A stretch of 64,000 nt of DNA, taken from contig CADAZX010000010.1 of the NCBI GenBank assembly GCA_902792515.1, forward strand, positions 30,981-94,980, written 5' to 3'. This document shows, in pieces, positions 25,593 to 35,073 of the stretch. Origin of the DNA: an uncultured Ruminococcus sp. (GTDB taxonomy: Bacteria; Bacillota; Clostridia; UBA1212). A program made the position numbers and the translations under genes. Position 1 is the stretch's first letter. Each line of letters opens with the position of its first letter. A model generated the notes under the pieces. It saw only the letters and a program-made list of their open reading frames with translations, searched no databases and was not told the DNA's origin.

Positions 25593-28325
25593 GTGAAGAG
25601 ACGGCTGCTGAATTTTGCGGTTATTGCGGTTGCGCTGGGCTTATGTCTGGCGCTTCTTGCGTGTTGCCGCGCAGCAGGCGTTACGGTTCACGGCAGAGTC
25701 CGGAATTTAGGATCCGCGGAAAACGCCGCCGTGAAGACCGGCTTTGACGACCGTCACCGCCACTCGTTTTCGGAATGGGCGCCGGACAGGGAGGCAACTT
25801 GCACCGTTCCCGGCACCGAGAGAAGAGTTTGCGAATGCGGTGCGGTGGAGCGCAGGCTTACGGGCCTTATGCCGCACACGCCGGGCGACCCTGTGGAGAT
25901 CACGCCGCCTTTATGCACCGAAACCGGCCTCGACCGGATTTACTGCACCGTCTGCGGCGAAGAACTGGAGGATGTTACCATTGATGCGCTGGGGCACGTT
26001 TTTGCCTTGTTTGAGGGAAAAACGCCGACTTGCACCGAGCACGGATGGGACGCCTACACCGTCTGCGAACGCTGCGGACTGTCCACTTACGCGGAGATTC
26101 CGGCGACAGGCCACGAATATAGAGAGATTGTTGTTGAGCCAACGTGTACGGAGGCGGGCGTGAGGAAGACCGTCTGCGCCGTCTGCGGGTACGAGGTTCT
26201 GTCGGAGAGGCGCGAGTACGCGGCGCTTGGCCACGTTTTGACGCACCGCGAGGGGAAGCTTCCGACCCGCAGCGAAAAGGGCTGGAAGGAGTACGACGTC
26301 TGCGACAGGTGCGGCTTCTCGACGTATGAGGAAATTCCGACGCTCGCGGACTATTTTGAGCCTGTTCTCAGGTTCTCGGTTGCGAGCGACGTTCACCTTC
26401 AGGAAAACAACGGTCTGAAGAGCCTCGACCGCCTGAAATCGTTCATTTCATCGTCCTACTCGTACTGCGACGCGTTCGACGGCTACAAAAAGCTCGACGG
26501 CATGTTCTTCCTGGGCGACAACACACACAACGGCACGGCGGCCCAGCAAAAGATATTTTTCGACACCGTGGCCGCAAATTCGCGCGCGGGAACCGTCACC
26601 AGGGCGGTGATGGGCAACCACGAGTTTTATTTCAACGGAAACACCTACAGCACCGAGGCGTTCGCGCTCGCGCCGGAGATTTTTAAAGAATGCGGCGGTT
26701 ACGACAGCACGGACGCGCACCTCGTGATCAACGGATACCATTTCATTTTCCTGAGTAACGACATGTATTCGGCGGGGAGAATGTTTACCGACTCCAAAAT
26801 CGAGTGGCTGAAAAACGAGCTCGCGAAGGCGGCTTCGGACGATCCTACGGGGAAAAAGGCGATTTTCGTTTTCCAGCACGAACCTGCGGAAGGGGCCACG
26901 GGCGGAGCCGTTCCTTACGTCAGCGACGCAAGACTTGACACCGTTTTCTCGGATTACCCGCAGATCGTCGACTTTTCGGGTCACACCCACTGGCCGGTCA
27001 CGAGCCCCTACGCGGTCTGGCAGGACAAATACACTGCGGTTTCAGCCGGTTCGCTCGCCTACCTGATGCTTCCTGTCATCAACCACCCGGTGTACGGCGT
27101 TACGGGCCTTTTCGACGAACCGGAATACAGGGACTACCCGGGCGTCACCGCGAGCGACGCGCGCGGCCACTGGCGGAAATACATCAGCACCGGAATGCGC
27201 ACCGGAAACATGTTCTTTATAGTCGAGGTAGACGCGCGCGGGAACATACGGCTCGTAAGATACGACGCGGCTTCGGGAGCGACGTGGGGAAGAGCCGTCG
27301 TTATCGAATCGTGCGGAGACCCGGAGGCGTTTTCGGAGACTGCCTCGAGAAGGGAAAGGGCGGCGGCGCCTGTTTTCGGGCAGGGCTCTTCGATTGACGT
27401 GCCAAATCTTGCCGCGACGCATTTCGAGGTGGAGTTCCCGCAGGCAACGTGTGAGACAGACCCGGTTCAGAATTACAGAATTTGCCTACTTTCAGGGGAG
27501 GACGTCATTGAGACGACGTACCTTCTGTCTGACGATTTCCTCGGCAGCGGGATGCCTGAGAGCCTGACCGCGGAGTTTTCCGGACTCAGACCCGGCGCGG
27601 AGTACACGGTCAGGGTTTACGCCGTGAGCTACTGGGGACTTGAGAGCGCGCCTCTCGAGATAAAGGTGACGACGGCCGGCATTACGGACGGCGTTTACGA
27701 CGCGGACATCCTTAAAACGGAATTTACCGCCGGCGGGTCGGCGAAAAACCTCGCGAACGGGAGAAGCCTTGCGTCTGTAGGAGGAACTTCCGTCGTTTAC
27801 GAAGAGTCGCTCGGCAGACTTGTGAGCGTCCACAACGGGCGTTCGTGCTGGCGCTTTGACGGCATCGCGGACCGTTACGGCTCGATGGCGGGTTCGTTTT
27901 CTGTCGAGGCCGTGTTTAAGGTCGACAGCCTGCCCAAAGGGGACGTGGCGGTCGCGTGCGGAATACAGTTCGGCGGAACGGGATTCCTGCTGAGTCCGTC
28001 ATGCGTCGTATCGTTCTTCTGCTCGGTGAACGGCGGCTACGCGCAGCCCGCGGCGGAGATTCCCGCCGGCGAATACGTTCACGTAACCGGCACCTTCGAC
28101 GGCAAGTGGTCGAGGCTCTATATAAACGGTGCGCTTGCCGCGTCCGTGGAGAGGGAGGGGCAGTTTACGCCGCCGGGAAGCGGCTCGAGATTCTTCTGCA
28201 TAGGCGCTGACGCCGACGCGAACAACGCGGTGAACAGGTACTTTACCGGCAGGATCGCGGCGGTAAATATCTACTCGGAGGCGCTGACGCCTGAGATGGT
28301 CGGGAAGCTTGGCGCGAAATACTAG
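25593..28325 (+). CDS. Multidomain metallophosphoesterase lipoprotein (Cys-rich repeats, phosphatase, Fn3, LamG-like)
   Basis: A 910-residue surface protein. Residues 1-24 are a lipoprotein signal with lipobox LLAC (Cys24). Residues from about 60 to 250 carry four to five copies of a roughly 45-residue repeat with pattern C-T-x2-G ... C-x2-C-G ... I-P-A-T-G-H. A calcineurin-like phosphatase follows with every metal motif: DVH (Asp266, His268), GD (308-309), GNHE (Asn342, His343), FQHEP and GHTH (His464, His466). A fibronectin-III-like region and a C-terminal LamG/concanavalin-like domain (about 700-905) complete it. The GTG start has GGGAGAG upstream and a consensus promoter. It is probably anchored in the envelope; its substrate could be phospho-glycans or nucleotides, but this is open. 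Confidence 0.85.
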   Translation: MKRRLLNFAVIAVALGLCLALLACCRAAGVTVHGRVRNLGSAENAAVKTGFDDRHRHSFSEWAPDREATCTVPGTERRVCECGAVERRLTGLMPHTPGDPVEITPPLCTETGLDRIYCTVCGEELEDVTIDALGHVFALFEGKTPTCTEHGWDAYTVCERCGLSTYAEIPATGHEYREIVVEPTCTEAGVRKTVCAVCGYEVLSERREYAALGHVLTHREGKLPTRSEKGWKEYDVCDRCGFSTYEEIPTLADYFEPVLRFSVASDVHLQENNGLKSLDRLKSFISSSYSYCDAFDGYKKLDGMFFLGDNTHNGTAAQQKIFFDTVAANSRAGTVTRAVMGNHEFYFNGNTYSTEAFALAPEIFKECGGYDSTDAHLVINGYHFIFLSNDMYSAGRMFTDSKIEWLKNELAKAASDDPTGKKAIFVFQHEPAEGATGGAVPYVSDARLDTVFSDYPQIVDFSGHTHWPVTSPYAVWQDKYTAVSAGSLAYLMLPVINHPVYGVTGLFDEPEYRDYPGVTASDARGHWRKYISTGMRTGNMFFIVEVDARGNIRLVRYDAASGATWGRAVVIESCGDPEAFSETASRRERAAAPVFGQGSSIDVPNLAATHFEVEFPQATCETDPVQNYRICLLSGEDVIETTYLLSDDFLGSGMPESLTAEFSGLRPGAEYTVRVYAVSYWGLESAPLEIKVTTAGITDGVYDADILKTEFTAGGSAKNLANGRSLASVGGTSVVYEESLGRLVSVHNGRSCWRFDGIADRYGSMAGSFSVEAVFKVDSLPKGDVAVACGIQFGGTGFLLSPSCVVSFFCSVNGGYAQPAAEIPAGEYVHVTGTFDGKWSRLYINGALAASVEREGQFTPPGSGSRFFCIGADADANNAVNRYFTGRIAAVNIYSEALTPEMVGKLGAKY

Positions 28326-28646
28326 GCGGCCGTCTGGCGCGGTTTACGTGTGTTTTCCCGCGGATGCGCACAATTTACGGGTGTACCCGGCCCTTTTAGA
28401 TACGCGCGTGTGCGGGCGTGCGTTGCGCCTTTACAAAACCGCGGAAACGTGGTATACTGTACGCGTGCGAAAAAAGACGTGAAGAAACGGGATAGTTTTT
28501 TGCTCCCGCATTTGAACGGACATGGCGCACGGTTACAGGTTTTCAACAGTTATTCTAAGGAAGCGCTTCAGTAAAAGCCTTTTTTGCGTACGTTGCTTTT
28601 AAGCCGTGCAGTGCTTCCGTAATACTATCAGACAGGAGTTGGTAAT
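28326..28646. other. 321-base intergenic region upstream of frr
   Basis: It holds the promoter at 28430-28458 and about 180 bases of leader. No gene, repeat or clear terminator was found. Confidence 0.6.
28430..28458 (+). promoter_or_regulatory. Promoter of the frr-uppS-cdsA-dxr-rseP-ispG cluster
   Basis: TTTACA (28430-28435), 17 bases, TATACT (28453-28458), with an extended TGG directly before the -10 box. Confidence 0.8.
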
Positions 28647-29207
28647 ATGATGAACAAATCCGATTACGACGTTTACAAGGAGAAAATGGACAAGACCGTG
28701 AGTCTGCTCGCGGAGAACCTTTCCGAAATCAGAGCCGGCAGAGCGAATCCCGCCGTCCTCAACAAGATTACCGTCAACTATTACGGAACGCCCACCCCGA
28801 TCAACCAGGTCGGAAATATCACGGTTCCCGAGGCGAGAATGCTCGTCTTCACGCCGTGGGACGCCAAGATACTGAAGGACGTTGAAAAGGAGATCCAGAA
28901 ATCCGACATCGGCATCAACCCGAACAACGACGGAAAGTGCATCAAGCTCGTATTCCCGCCGCTCACCGAGGAGAGACGTCTCGACCTCGGCAAGCAGGTC
29001 AAAAAGTTCGGAGAAGAGGCTAAGGTCGCCGTCCGCTCCATCAGGAGAGACGCCGTCGAGTTCTTCAAGAACCAGAAAAAGAAGAGCGTTATCACCGAGG
29101 ACGACCAGAAGCAGTCCGAGAAGGACATCCAGAAATTTACCGATGAGCACATCGAGGAGATCGACAAGGTCGTCGCCCGCAAGGAAAAGGAGCTCATGGA
29201 GTTCTGA
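28647..29207 (+). CDS. frr: Ribosome recycling factor Frr
   Basis: Frr splits the post-termination ribosome together with EF-G. The 186-residue product has the family's two-domain pattern: the helical start YKEKMDKTVSLLAENLSEIRAGRANPAVLNKI, the YYGTPTPINQVGNITVPEARML beta domain and the terminal helices ending in KELMEF. AGGAG precedes the ATG pair; the second ATG (28650) is equally possible. In many Firmicutes frr is preceded by pyrH; here it has its own promoter and begins the transcript instead. Confidence 0.96.
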   Translation: MMNKSDYDVYKEKMDKTVSLLAENLSEIRAGRANPAVLNKITVNYYGTPTPINQVGNITVPEARMLVFTPWDAKILKDVEKEIQKSDIGINPNNDGKCIKLVFPPLTEERRLDLGKQVKKFGEEAKVAVRSIRRDAVEFFKNQKKKSVITEDDQKQSEKDIQKFTDEHIEEIDKVVARKEKELMEF

Positions 29208-29247
29208 TTCCTGTTGCCGGGTTTTTCCGGATTTTCGGGACAAAAGA

Positions 29248-29279
29248 GGCGGGGCGCCGCAATGATGACGCGCCCCGCC
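29248..29279 (+). terminator. Strong hairpin between frr and uppS, possible attenuator
   Basis: GGCGGGGCGC (29248-29257) pairs perfectly with GCGCCCCGCC (29270-29279). No T-run follows, so it may only partly stop transcription or may protect the frr message. Confidence 0.5.
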
Positions 29280-29354
29280 GCAAATATTTGTGCATGCCGA
29301 GTTGCAGACCGGATATCCAGTCTGCGTTTTTTTTGAAGAACGGAGGCCCGTTTT

Positions 29355-30107
29355 ATGGCAGGCAAAAAGAAAAATACGGCGCCGGAAGCGGAAAACGAGG
29401 ACCTGTCGCGAGGCGTCAGATCGCTGGCGATCATTCCCGACGGAAACAGGCGGTGGGCGCGCAAAAGAGGCCTTCCCGCGATCGCCGGACACAGCCGCGG
29501 CGCGAGAGTGCTCAAGGATATCTCGAGAATGTGCTGCGACAGGGGCATCAGATTCCTGACGTTTTACGCTTTTTCCACCGAGAACTGGAAGCGGAGCGAG
29601 CAGGAGGTCGGCGCGCTTATGGGACTTTTGAAGTCGCTTCTCGACGACTACGAGAGGGAGCTCGGCGGCGACAAGGGCAGAATCGCGATCCGCGTGATGG
29701 GCGACAGACGCGGTCTTTCCAAAGAGCTTAACGAAGGCATCGACCGTGTCGAAAAGGCTACGGCGGGAGACAAGGCGCTGACCGTCATTCTCGCGATCAA
29801 CTACGGTTCGCGGGACGAGATAACGAAGGCCGTGCGTTCTGTCGCGGAGGACGCGGCTTCAGGCAGGATATCGCCTGACGACGTCACGCAGGAGCTGATC
29901 TCGTCGAGACTTTACACGGCGGGCGTTCCCGACCCGGACCTTCTTATCAGGACCAGCGGTGAGGAGCGCATCAGCAACTATATGCTATGGCAGATCGCCT
30001 ACAGCGAGCTTTATTTTGCGGACTGCCTCTGGCCGGATTTCGACGAAAAGGAGCTTGACAAGGCGCTCGACGCTTACGCCGGCAGAAAAAGGCGCTTCGG
30101 CGGCTGA
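29355..30107 (+). CDS. uppS: Isoprenyl transferase UppS (undecaprenyl diphosphate synthase family)
   Basis: UppS condenses isopentenyl diphosphate units on a farnesyl primer to make the C55 lipid carrier of cell-wall synthesis. The cis-prenyltransferase signatures are all present: IPDGNRRWARKRG (catalytic Asp), FYAFSTENWKR, VILAINYGSRDEI, DLLIRTSGEERISNYMLWQ and the late WPDFDE. The first 25 residues are a charged extension. AACGGAGG precedes the ATG. The 250-residue length is normal. cdsA follows in the conserved order. Confidence 0.95.
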   Translation: MAGKKKNTAPEAENEDLSRGVRSLAIIPDGNRRWARKRGLPAIAGHSRGARVLKDISRMCCDRGIRFLTFYAFSTENWKRSEQEVGALMGLLKSLLDDYERELGGDKGRIAIRVMGDRRGLSKELNEGIDRVEKATAGDKALTVILAINYGSRDEITKAVRSVAEDAASGRISPDDVTQELISSRLYTAGVPDPDLLIRTSGEERISNYMLWQIAYSELYFADCLWPDFDEKELDKALDAYAGRKRRFGG

Positions 30108-30253
30108 AAATAATGCAAAACTTGATGCCAAACCGTAAAAATAAAGAGCGGCGGCACGGGTTTAATATCGTTTTAAAGCTATTTAAATGTTTGTATGAGA
30201 TAATATCACGCCGGAAGCGCGGCGTTTTGGCGCGCGGGGCGGATGGAGTTCTT

Positions 30254-31096
30254 ATGGTAAAGAGAATTATTACGGGAATTATCGCCGGCGGAATAGCTTT
30301 TGCGGCTATCTGGTTCGGCGGAATATGGTTCGGGCTCGCGCTCGGATTCATTGTCACCGTCGGACTTTTCGAGTTCATCAGGGCCTTGAAAACCGCGGGG
30401 CACAGGCCGATGATCACACCCGCGGTGCTGCTCTGGCTGACGTATCCGCTGATGCTTTTTTCGACCGAAAAGATTCCGGGCACGATAAAACTGGCGCCTA
30501 CGGGAGATTTCAACTGGTTTACGCTGCTGGTGCTTCTCGCGGTGATGGCGGTGATGGCGATTTTCGTCTTCGGGAACAAGCGTTTCAAACTCGACGACGG
30601 AGCGTTTCCGCTGCTCGGGGGTCTTTACGTTCCGTTTTTGCTGACGTTCGCGTACTGCCTCAGAGAGATGGAGCACGGCGGCCATTACGTGATGATTGCG
30701 CTTGTCGGTGCGGTCAGCGCGGATACGGCTGCTTTTGCGATCGGCTCGCTTATGGGCAAGCACAAGCTCTGCCCTGAGATCAGCCCGAACAAGACTGTCG
30801 AGGGATTTGTCGCGGGGTTCCTGGGGAGCGTCGCGGGACTTTGCTTCTACGGCGGCATGCTGCCCCTTATGAACATTCACATCGGGATCCCGTTCTGGTT
30901 CTACCCGGTCATGGGAATCGTGCTCGGAGCTGTCTCGCAGCTCGGCGATCTTTTCGCGTCGGCTGTCAAGCGCTACTGCGGCATCAAGGATTTCGGGAAG
31001 ATCCTCCCGGGACACGGCGGAGTGCTCGACAGGGTGGACTCTTACATTCCTTCTCTGGTAGTGACTTACGTACTCATTTCGGCGTTTTTCGCCTGA
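30254..31096 (+). CDS. cdsA: Phosphatidate cytidylyltransferase CdsA
   Basis: CdsA is the membrane enzyme that makes CDP-diacylglycerol for phospholipid synthesis. Several hydrophobic segments are visible, and the C-terminal signature SAVKRYCGIKDFGKILPGHGGVLDRVDS is intact. The ATG at 30254 is preferred: it gives a 280-residue protein beginning with the membrane segment and has GGAG close upstream; the open frame extends 47 codons earlier with a basic stretch unlike the family. An extended -10-like GAGATAAT at about 30199-30204 sits in that gap and may be an internal promoter, though no -35 is seen. Confidence 0.93.
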   Translation: MVKRIITGIIAGGIAFAAIWFGGIWFGLALGFIVTVGLFEFIRALKTAGHRPMITPAVLLWLTYPLMLFSTEKIPGTIKLAPTGDFNWFTLLVLLAVMAVMAIFVFGNKRFKLDDGAFPLLGGLYVPFLLTFAYCLREMEHGGHYVMIALVGAVSADTAAFAIGSLMGKHKLCPEISPNKTVEGFVAGFLGSVAGLCFYGGMLPLMNIHIGIPFWFYPVMGIVLGAVSQLGDLFASAVKRYCGIKDFGKILPGHGGVLDRVDSYIPSLVVTYVLISAFFA

Positions 31097-31304
31097 TATT
31101 TTAACGTTTTCCGGGAATCCGGAACGCCGCCCTTAGAAGCCCGGCACACGGCGCTTTACGCACACTTGGAATTACGGGTATTTACGGCGGTCTCGAAGGT
31201 TTTCCGGAACGCTTTAATTGCGCGCGCACGTGAACGCACGTAAAACGCAAAGCTTAACGCGCATTATTTATTGAGCAACGTTGGCGGCGGTTTTGAGGAG
31301 AGAT

Positions 31305-32480
31305 ATGAAAAAAGTCGGAATCATCGGGTCGACGGGGTCGATTGGAACACAGGCGCTTCAGGTGATACGGGAACTGAACGGCGAAGAACCGGAAAGCTTT
31401 TCCGTGTCGGTGCTGGCGTGCGGCGGGAACGTCGGCCTGCTCGCAAAGCAGGCGGCTGAGTTTCTGCCTGAGGCGGTTTCCGTTGGCGACAAAAACGGCG
31501 CGGAACAGTTCCGCGAGCTGATCGGAGAGCTTAGACCGGGATACAAGCCCGAGGTTTTCTACGGTGCGCAGGGACTCAAAAAAGCCGCCGCCTTCGATCA
31601 GGACATCCTGCTCAACTCGGTCGTCGGAATGGTCGGAATCGAGCCGACTCTCGCGGCAGTCAAAAAAGGCACGGACATAGCGCTCGCGAACAAGGAGACG
31701 CTTGTGGCGGCCGGCGATATCGTGATGAGAGAGGCAAAAAAGAGCGGCTCGCGGATACTTCCTGTCGACAGCGAGCACTCGGCTGTGTTCCAGTGCCTCG
31801 AGGGGCTGAGAAGCGAGGACGTGGAGAGCGTTATCCTGACGTGCTCGGGAGGACCGTTCAGAACGTACTCAAAGGAACGGCTTGAGGAGGTCACGCTCGA
31901 ACAGGCGCTCAACCACCCGACGTGGAAAATGGGCGGCAAGATCACCGTCGACTGCGCGACGCTCATGAACAAGGGACTCGAGGTCATCGAGGCGTCGAGA
32001 CTTTTCGGACTTCCGGTCGACAGAGTCGAGGTCGCCGTACACCCGCAGAGCATAATCCACTCCATGGTGAGGACGAGAGACGGCGCGGTTTTCGCCCAGA
32101 TGGGAGTGCCGTCGATGAAGCTTCCGATAAGATACGCGTTCGCGCATCCGGTGAGACACGCCGCGGGGGCCGAGAGACTCGACCTTTTCGCGAACTCTCC
32201 GCTCACTTTCGAAAAGCCGGACACGGACAGGTTTCCGTGCCTCGCGCTCGCGTATGAGGCAGGAAGAACGGGCGGAACGATGCCAGCGTGCATGAACGCC
32301 GCTAACGAAAAGGCCGTCAGCCTGTTCTTTAGAGGCGCCGTCAGGTTCGCCGACATCCCGAAGATCGTGGAGAGGGCGATGGAGGCCCACGTCACGGTGA
32401 GGAACCCCGGAATCAGGGATATCCTCGCGACCGGAAAAGAGACGTACAGGACCGCCGGAGAGGACCTTTTGAGGCGGTAA
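31305..32480 (+). CDS. dxr: 1-deoxy-D-xylulose 5-phosphate reductoisomerase Dxr
   Basis: Dxr converts DXP to 2-C-methyl-erythritol 4-phosphate with NADPH, the first committed step of the MEP isoprenoid pathway. The NADPH loop GSTGSIGTQAL is at residues 7-17. LANKETLVAAG, the metal- and substrate-site PVDSEHSAVFQ and the flexible loop around NHPTWKMGGKITVDCATLMNKGLE are intact, as is VHPQSIIHSMV. Length 391 is typical. The ATG at 31305 follows GAGGAG closely. It lies 208 bases after cdsA; the gap shows no clear promoter. Confidence 0.96.
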   Translation: MKKVGIIGSTGSIGTQALQVIRELNGEEPESFSVSVLACGGNVGLLAKQAAEFLPEAVSVGDKNGAEQFRELIGELRPGYKPEVFYGAQGLKKAAAFDQDILLNSVVGMVGIEPTLAAVKKGTDIALANKETLVAAGDIVMREAKKSGSRILPVDSEHSAVFQCLEGLRSEDVESVILTCSGGPFRTYSKERLEEVTLEQALNHPTWKMGGKITVDCATLMNKGLEVIEASRLFGLPVDRVEVAVHPQSIIHSMVRTRDGAVFAQMGVPSMKLPIRYAFAHPVRHAAGAERLDLFANSPLTFEKPDTDRFPCLALAYEAGRTGGTMPACMNAANEKAVSLFFRGAVRFADIPKIVERAMEAHVTVRNPGIRDILATGKETYRTAGEDLLRR

Positions 32481-32641
32481 CACGCATTGATTATTTGAAT
32501 GAAGCGGCGCCCGCTTAAACCTTCAAAAAAAACGGGGCGGGCGCGCGATATTAAACAGCGGCAGTGCCCTTTAAGTGGCGTGTCAGAGACATGCCGGACG
32601 GCCTGTTCGAAGAGGCCGGGGCACCGCTTCGGGGAGAATTT

Positions 32642-33931
32642 ATGAACGTATTTTTAGGCATTCTCATAATGCTTCTGATTCTGAGCATACTCACCGTTAT
32701 TCACGAGTGGGGGCATTTTATAGCCGCGCGCATTTTCAAGGTCAAGGTCGAGGAATTTTCGATTTTCATGGGACCGAAGCTTTTCGCGCGCAGGTCGAAA
32801 AAGACGGGTACGCAGTTTACGCTGCGCCTGCTTCCAATAGGGGGCTACTGCGCGTTCGCGGACGACAACGGCGATACTGAGTCAAAGGACTCGCTTTCCA
32901 CGCAGAAATGGTACAAGCGGGCGGTCATTTACGCCGCCGGCGTCATCATGAATATCATTCTCGCGTGGGTCATATGCATCGCGATTGTCGGCAGCGGCAA
33001 CTTCTTCACGAACTCTGTCCGTGAGATCAAACCCGACTCCACCGCCGCGTTCGTCGGCCTTGAGACAGGCGACAAGATCGTAAAGGCGGGAGGCCTTCGC
33101 GTCGTCACCGGCACTGATTTTTCGCTGGCTACCTACGGGATTAAGGACTTAAACCCTGCCGACGACGTGATGGATTCGGCCTACACGCTTTTTTATAAAA
33201 AGGCGTCGGACGGCCGCACGGTCAGATACGACATCAAAAAGAACATTCAGTACAAGGAAGCCGAGAACGAAAAGGGCGAAAAGTCCTATACCTACGACAC
33301 ATATTCCTACAATATCACGGTCACAGACGGCGACAAAACCACCGTGTACGACTGGTTCGTGAAGGTCAACTCGATCAGCGAGGCGGGCGACTCAGCCAAC
33401 TGCACCGTCACGAAGACGGTCGACGGCGAGCGGCTCTCCGAGGAGACGTACGACATGTCCGCTGAGGCTTTCTGCACGCTCGGGAACAACGACCTCATGC
33501 CTGTCAACTCGGAGAACGTTTTCGCGGTTATCGGAAGCGGCTTCAACGAGATGGTCTCGATGGTCAAGTCGGTCTACGTTTCGATCTGGTGGCTCATTAC
33601 CGGCAAGGTCGGATTCGACTCGCTGGCAGGACCGGTCGGTCTCACGAAGGTCGTTTCCGACGTCGTGGCCGCGAAGGCGAAAACCGGGCTCAAGTTCATT
33701 ACGCTGCTCAATCTGTCGGCGCTCATCAGTGCGAACCTCGGCGTCATCAACGCGCTTCCGTTCCCGGGACTCGACGGCTTCCACCTGCTGCTCATCGTTA
33801 TTGAACTTTTGAGGGGCGGCAAAAAGGTTTCGCCGAAGGTCCAGAGTATCATTTCATACGTCGGTCTCGCGCTGCTGATCATTCTGGCGATCGCCGTCGC
33901 GGGAATGGATATTTTCAAGATTGTCGGGTAG
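32642..33931 (+). CDS. rseP: RIP metalloprotease RseP (site-2 protease family)
   Basis: An intramembrane zinc protease that cleaves anti-sigma factors and leftover signal peptides. The HEWGH zinc site (His21, Glu22, His25) lies in the first membrane segment, FxMGPK follows, a PDZ region occupies the middle, and the third ligand motif NALPFPGLDG is at 370-379. The PDZ region carries a Lys/Glu/Tyr-rich stretch (about 190-235) that is longer than usual. The ATG at 32642 after GGGGAGAA gives the expected N-terminal helix; upstream codons of the open frame are rejected. Its position between dxr and ispG is the standard one. Confidence 0.94.
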   Translation: MNVFLGILIMLLILSILTVIHEWGHFIAARIFKVKVEEFSIFMGPKLFARRSKKTGTQFTLRLLPIGGYCAFADDNGDTESKDSLSTQKWYKRAVIYAAGVIMNIILAWVICIAIVGSGNFFTNSVREIKPDSTAAFVGLETGDKIVKAGGLRVVTGTDFSLATYGIKDLNPADDVMDSAYTLFYKKASDGRTVRYDIKKNIQYKEAENEKGEKSYTYDTYSYNITVTDGDKTTVYDWFVKVNSISEAGDSANCTVTKTVDGERLSEETYDMSAEAFCTLGNNDLMPVNSENVFAVIGSGFNEMVSMVKSVYVSIWWLITGKVGFDSLAGPVGLTKVVSDVVAAKAKTGLKFITLLNLSALISANLGVINALPFPGLDGFHLLLIVIELLRGGKKVSPKVQSIISYVGLALLIILAIAVAGMDIFKIVG

Positions 33932-33963
33932 CGTGAATTAAAACGCGGAACGGAGAGTGTTTC

Positions 33964-35073
33964 ATGTTTAAAAGAGGACAGACAAGACAGGTCTCCGTCG
34001 GCGGAGTTAAAATCGGCGGCGGAGCGCCCGTGACGGTACAGTCGATGACAAACACCGACACAAGGGACGCGAAAGCGACCGTCGAACAGATAAAAAGGCT
34101 TCAGGAGGCGGGGTGCGAGATCGTCAGGGTCGCGGTTCCCGATATGGAGGCGGCGCGCGCGATCGCTTCCATCAGGCCGCAAATCTCGATTCCGCTTGTC
34201 GCAGACATTCATTTTGACTACAGGCTCGCGCTCGAATCGATCGATTCCGGCGCCGACAAGATCCGCATCAACCCCGGGAACATCGGCTCGTACGAAAAGA
34301 CAGCGGCGGTGACGGAAAAGTGCGCCAGGTTCGGAATTCCGATCAGAATCGGCGTGAACGGCGGCTCGCTCGAGAAGAAGCTTCTCGAAAAGTACGGAGG
34401 GGCGACGGCGGAGGCGCTCGCGGAGAGCGCGGAGGGCCACGTCAGGATACTTGAGTCGCTCGGGTTTTACGATACGGTCGTCTCAATGAAGGCGTCGGAC
34501 GTTATGACGACTCTCGGCGCGTACAGAATTTTCGCGGAGAAGTTCGACTATCCGCTTCACGTGGGCATTACGGAGGCGGGAACGGTCTGGGGCGGCACGG
34601 TAAAATCCTGCGTTGGCCTCGGCGCGGTTCTGGCGGCGGGTATCGGCGACACGGTCAGGGTATCGCTTACGGGCGACCCGGTCGAAGAGGTGAGAGTCGC
34701 GAGAAAGGCGCTCCAGTCGCTCGGCTTAGGCGGCAACAGGCACTACGAATTCACTTCGTGCCCGACGTGCGGACGGACGTGCGTCGACCTCATAGGCACC
34801 GCGGAGAAGATCGAGAACGGGCTTGACGCGCTTGAGTCACAGGGCCTTTTCGAGAGACCTTTCCGTGCGGCGGTTATGGGCTGCGCGGTGAACGGGCCGG
34901 GCGAGGCGAGAGAGGCCGACATAGGGCTCGCGGGAGGCGACGGATGCTTCCTGATTTTTGAAAAAGGCGAAATAACGGGAAAAATTCCCGAAGAGGACGC
35001 GGCCGAGAGATTCCTTGAGATAGTCAAGGGACGGTTCGCGAAAAAGATTGACGGAGGAAAAGAAAATGAGTGA
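33964..35073 (+). CDS. ispG: (E)-4-hydroxy-3-methylbut-2-enyl diphosphate synthase IspG (GcpE)
   Basis: IspG performs the penultimate MEP-pathway step using a [4Fe-4S] cluster. The N-terminal TIM-barrel begins with VGGVKIGGGAPVTVQSMTNTDT, LVADIHFDYRLALES and KIRINPGNIG follow, and the cluster region has FTSCPTCGRTC with the third cysteine in MGCAVNGPGEA. The 369 residues are the bacterial short form. It follows rseP by 32 bases; the mrp gene starts before its stop, an 8-base overlap. Confidence 0.96.
   Translation: MFKRGQTRQVSVGGVKIGGGAPVTVQSMTNTDTRDAKATVEQIKRLQEAGCEIVRVAVPDMEAARAIASIRPQISIPLVADIHFDYRLALESIDSGADKIRINPGNIGSYEKTAAVTEKCARFGIPIRIGVNGGSLEKKLLEKYGGATAEALAESAEGHVRILESLGFYDTVVSMKASDVMTTLGAYRIFAEKFDYPLHVGITEAGTVWGGTVKSCVGLGAVLAAGIGDTVRVSLTGDPVEEVRVARKALQSLGLGGNRHYEFTSCPTCGRTCVDLIGTAEKIENGLDALESQGLFERPFRAAVMGCAVNGPGEAREADIGLAGGDGCFLIFEKGEITGKIPEEDAAERFLEIVKGRFAKKIDGGKENE

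Noticed and set aside
30113..30253. N-terminal 47-codon extension of CdsA
   Set aside because: It is basic and not family-like, contains a -10-like box, and the ATG at 30254 starts at the expected membrane helix.
32507..32544. Inverted repeat GCGCCCGC/GCGGGCGC between dxr and rseP as a terminator
   Set aside because: The loop is 22 bases with no T-run, and the genes belong to one conserved operon.
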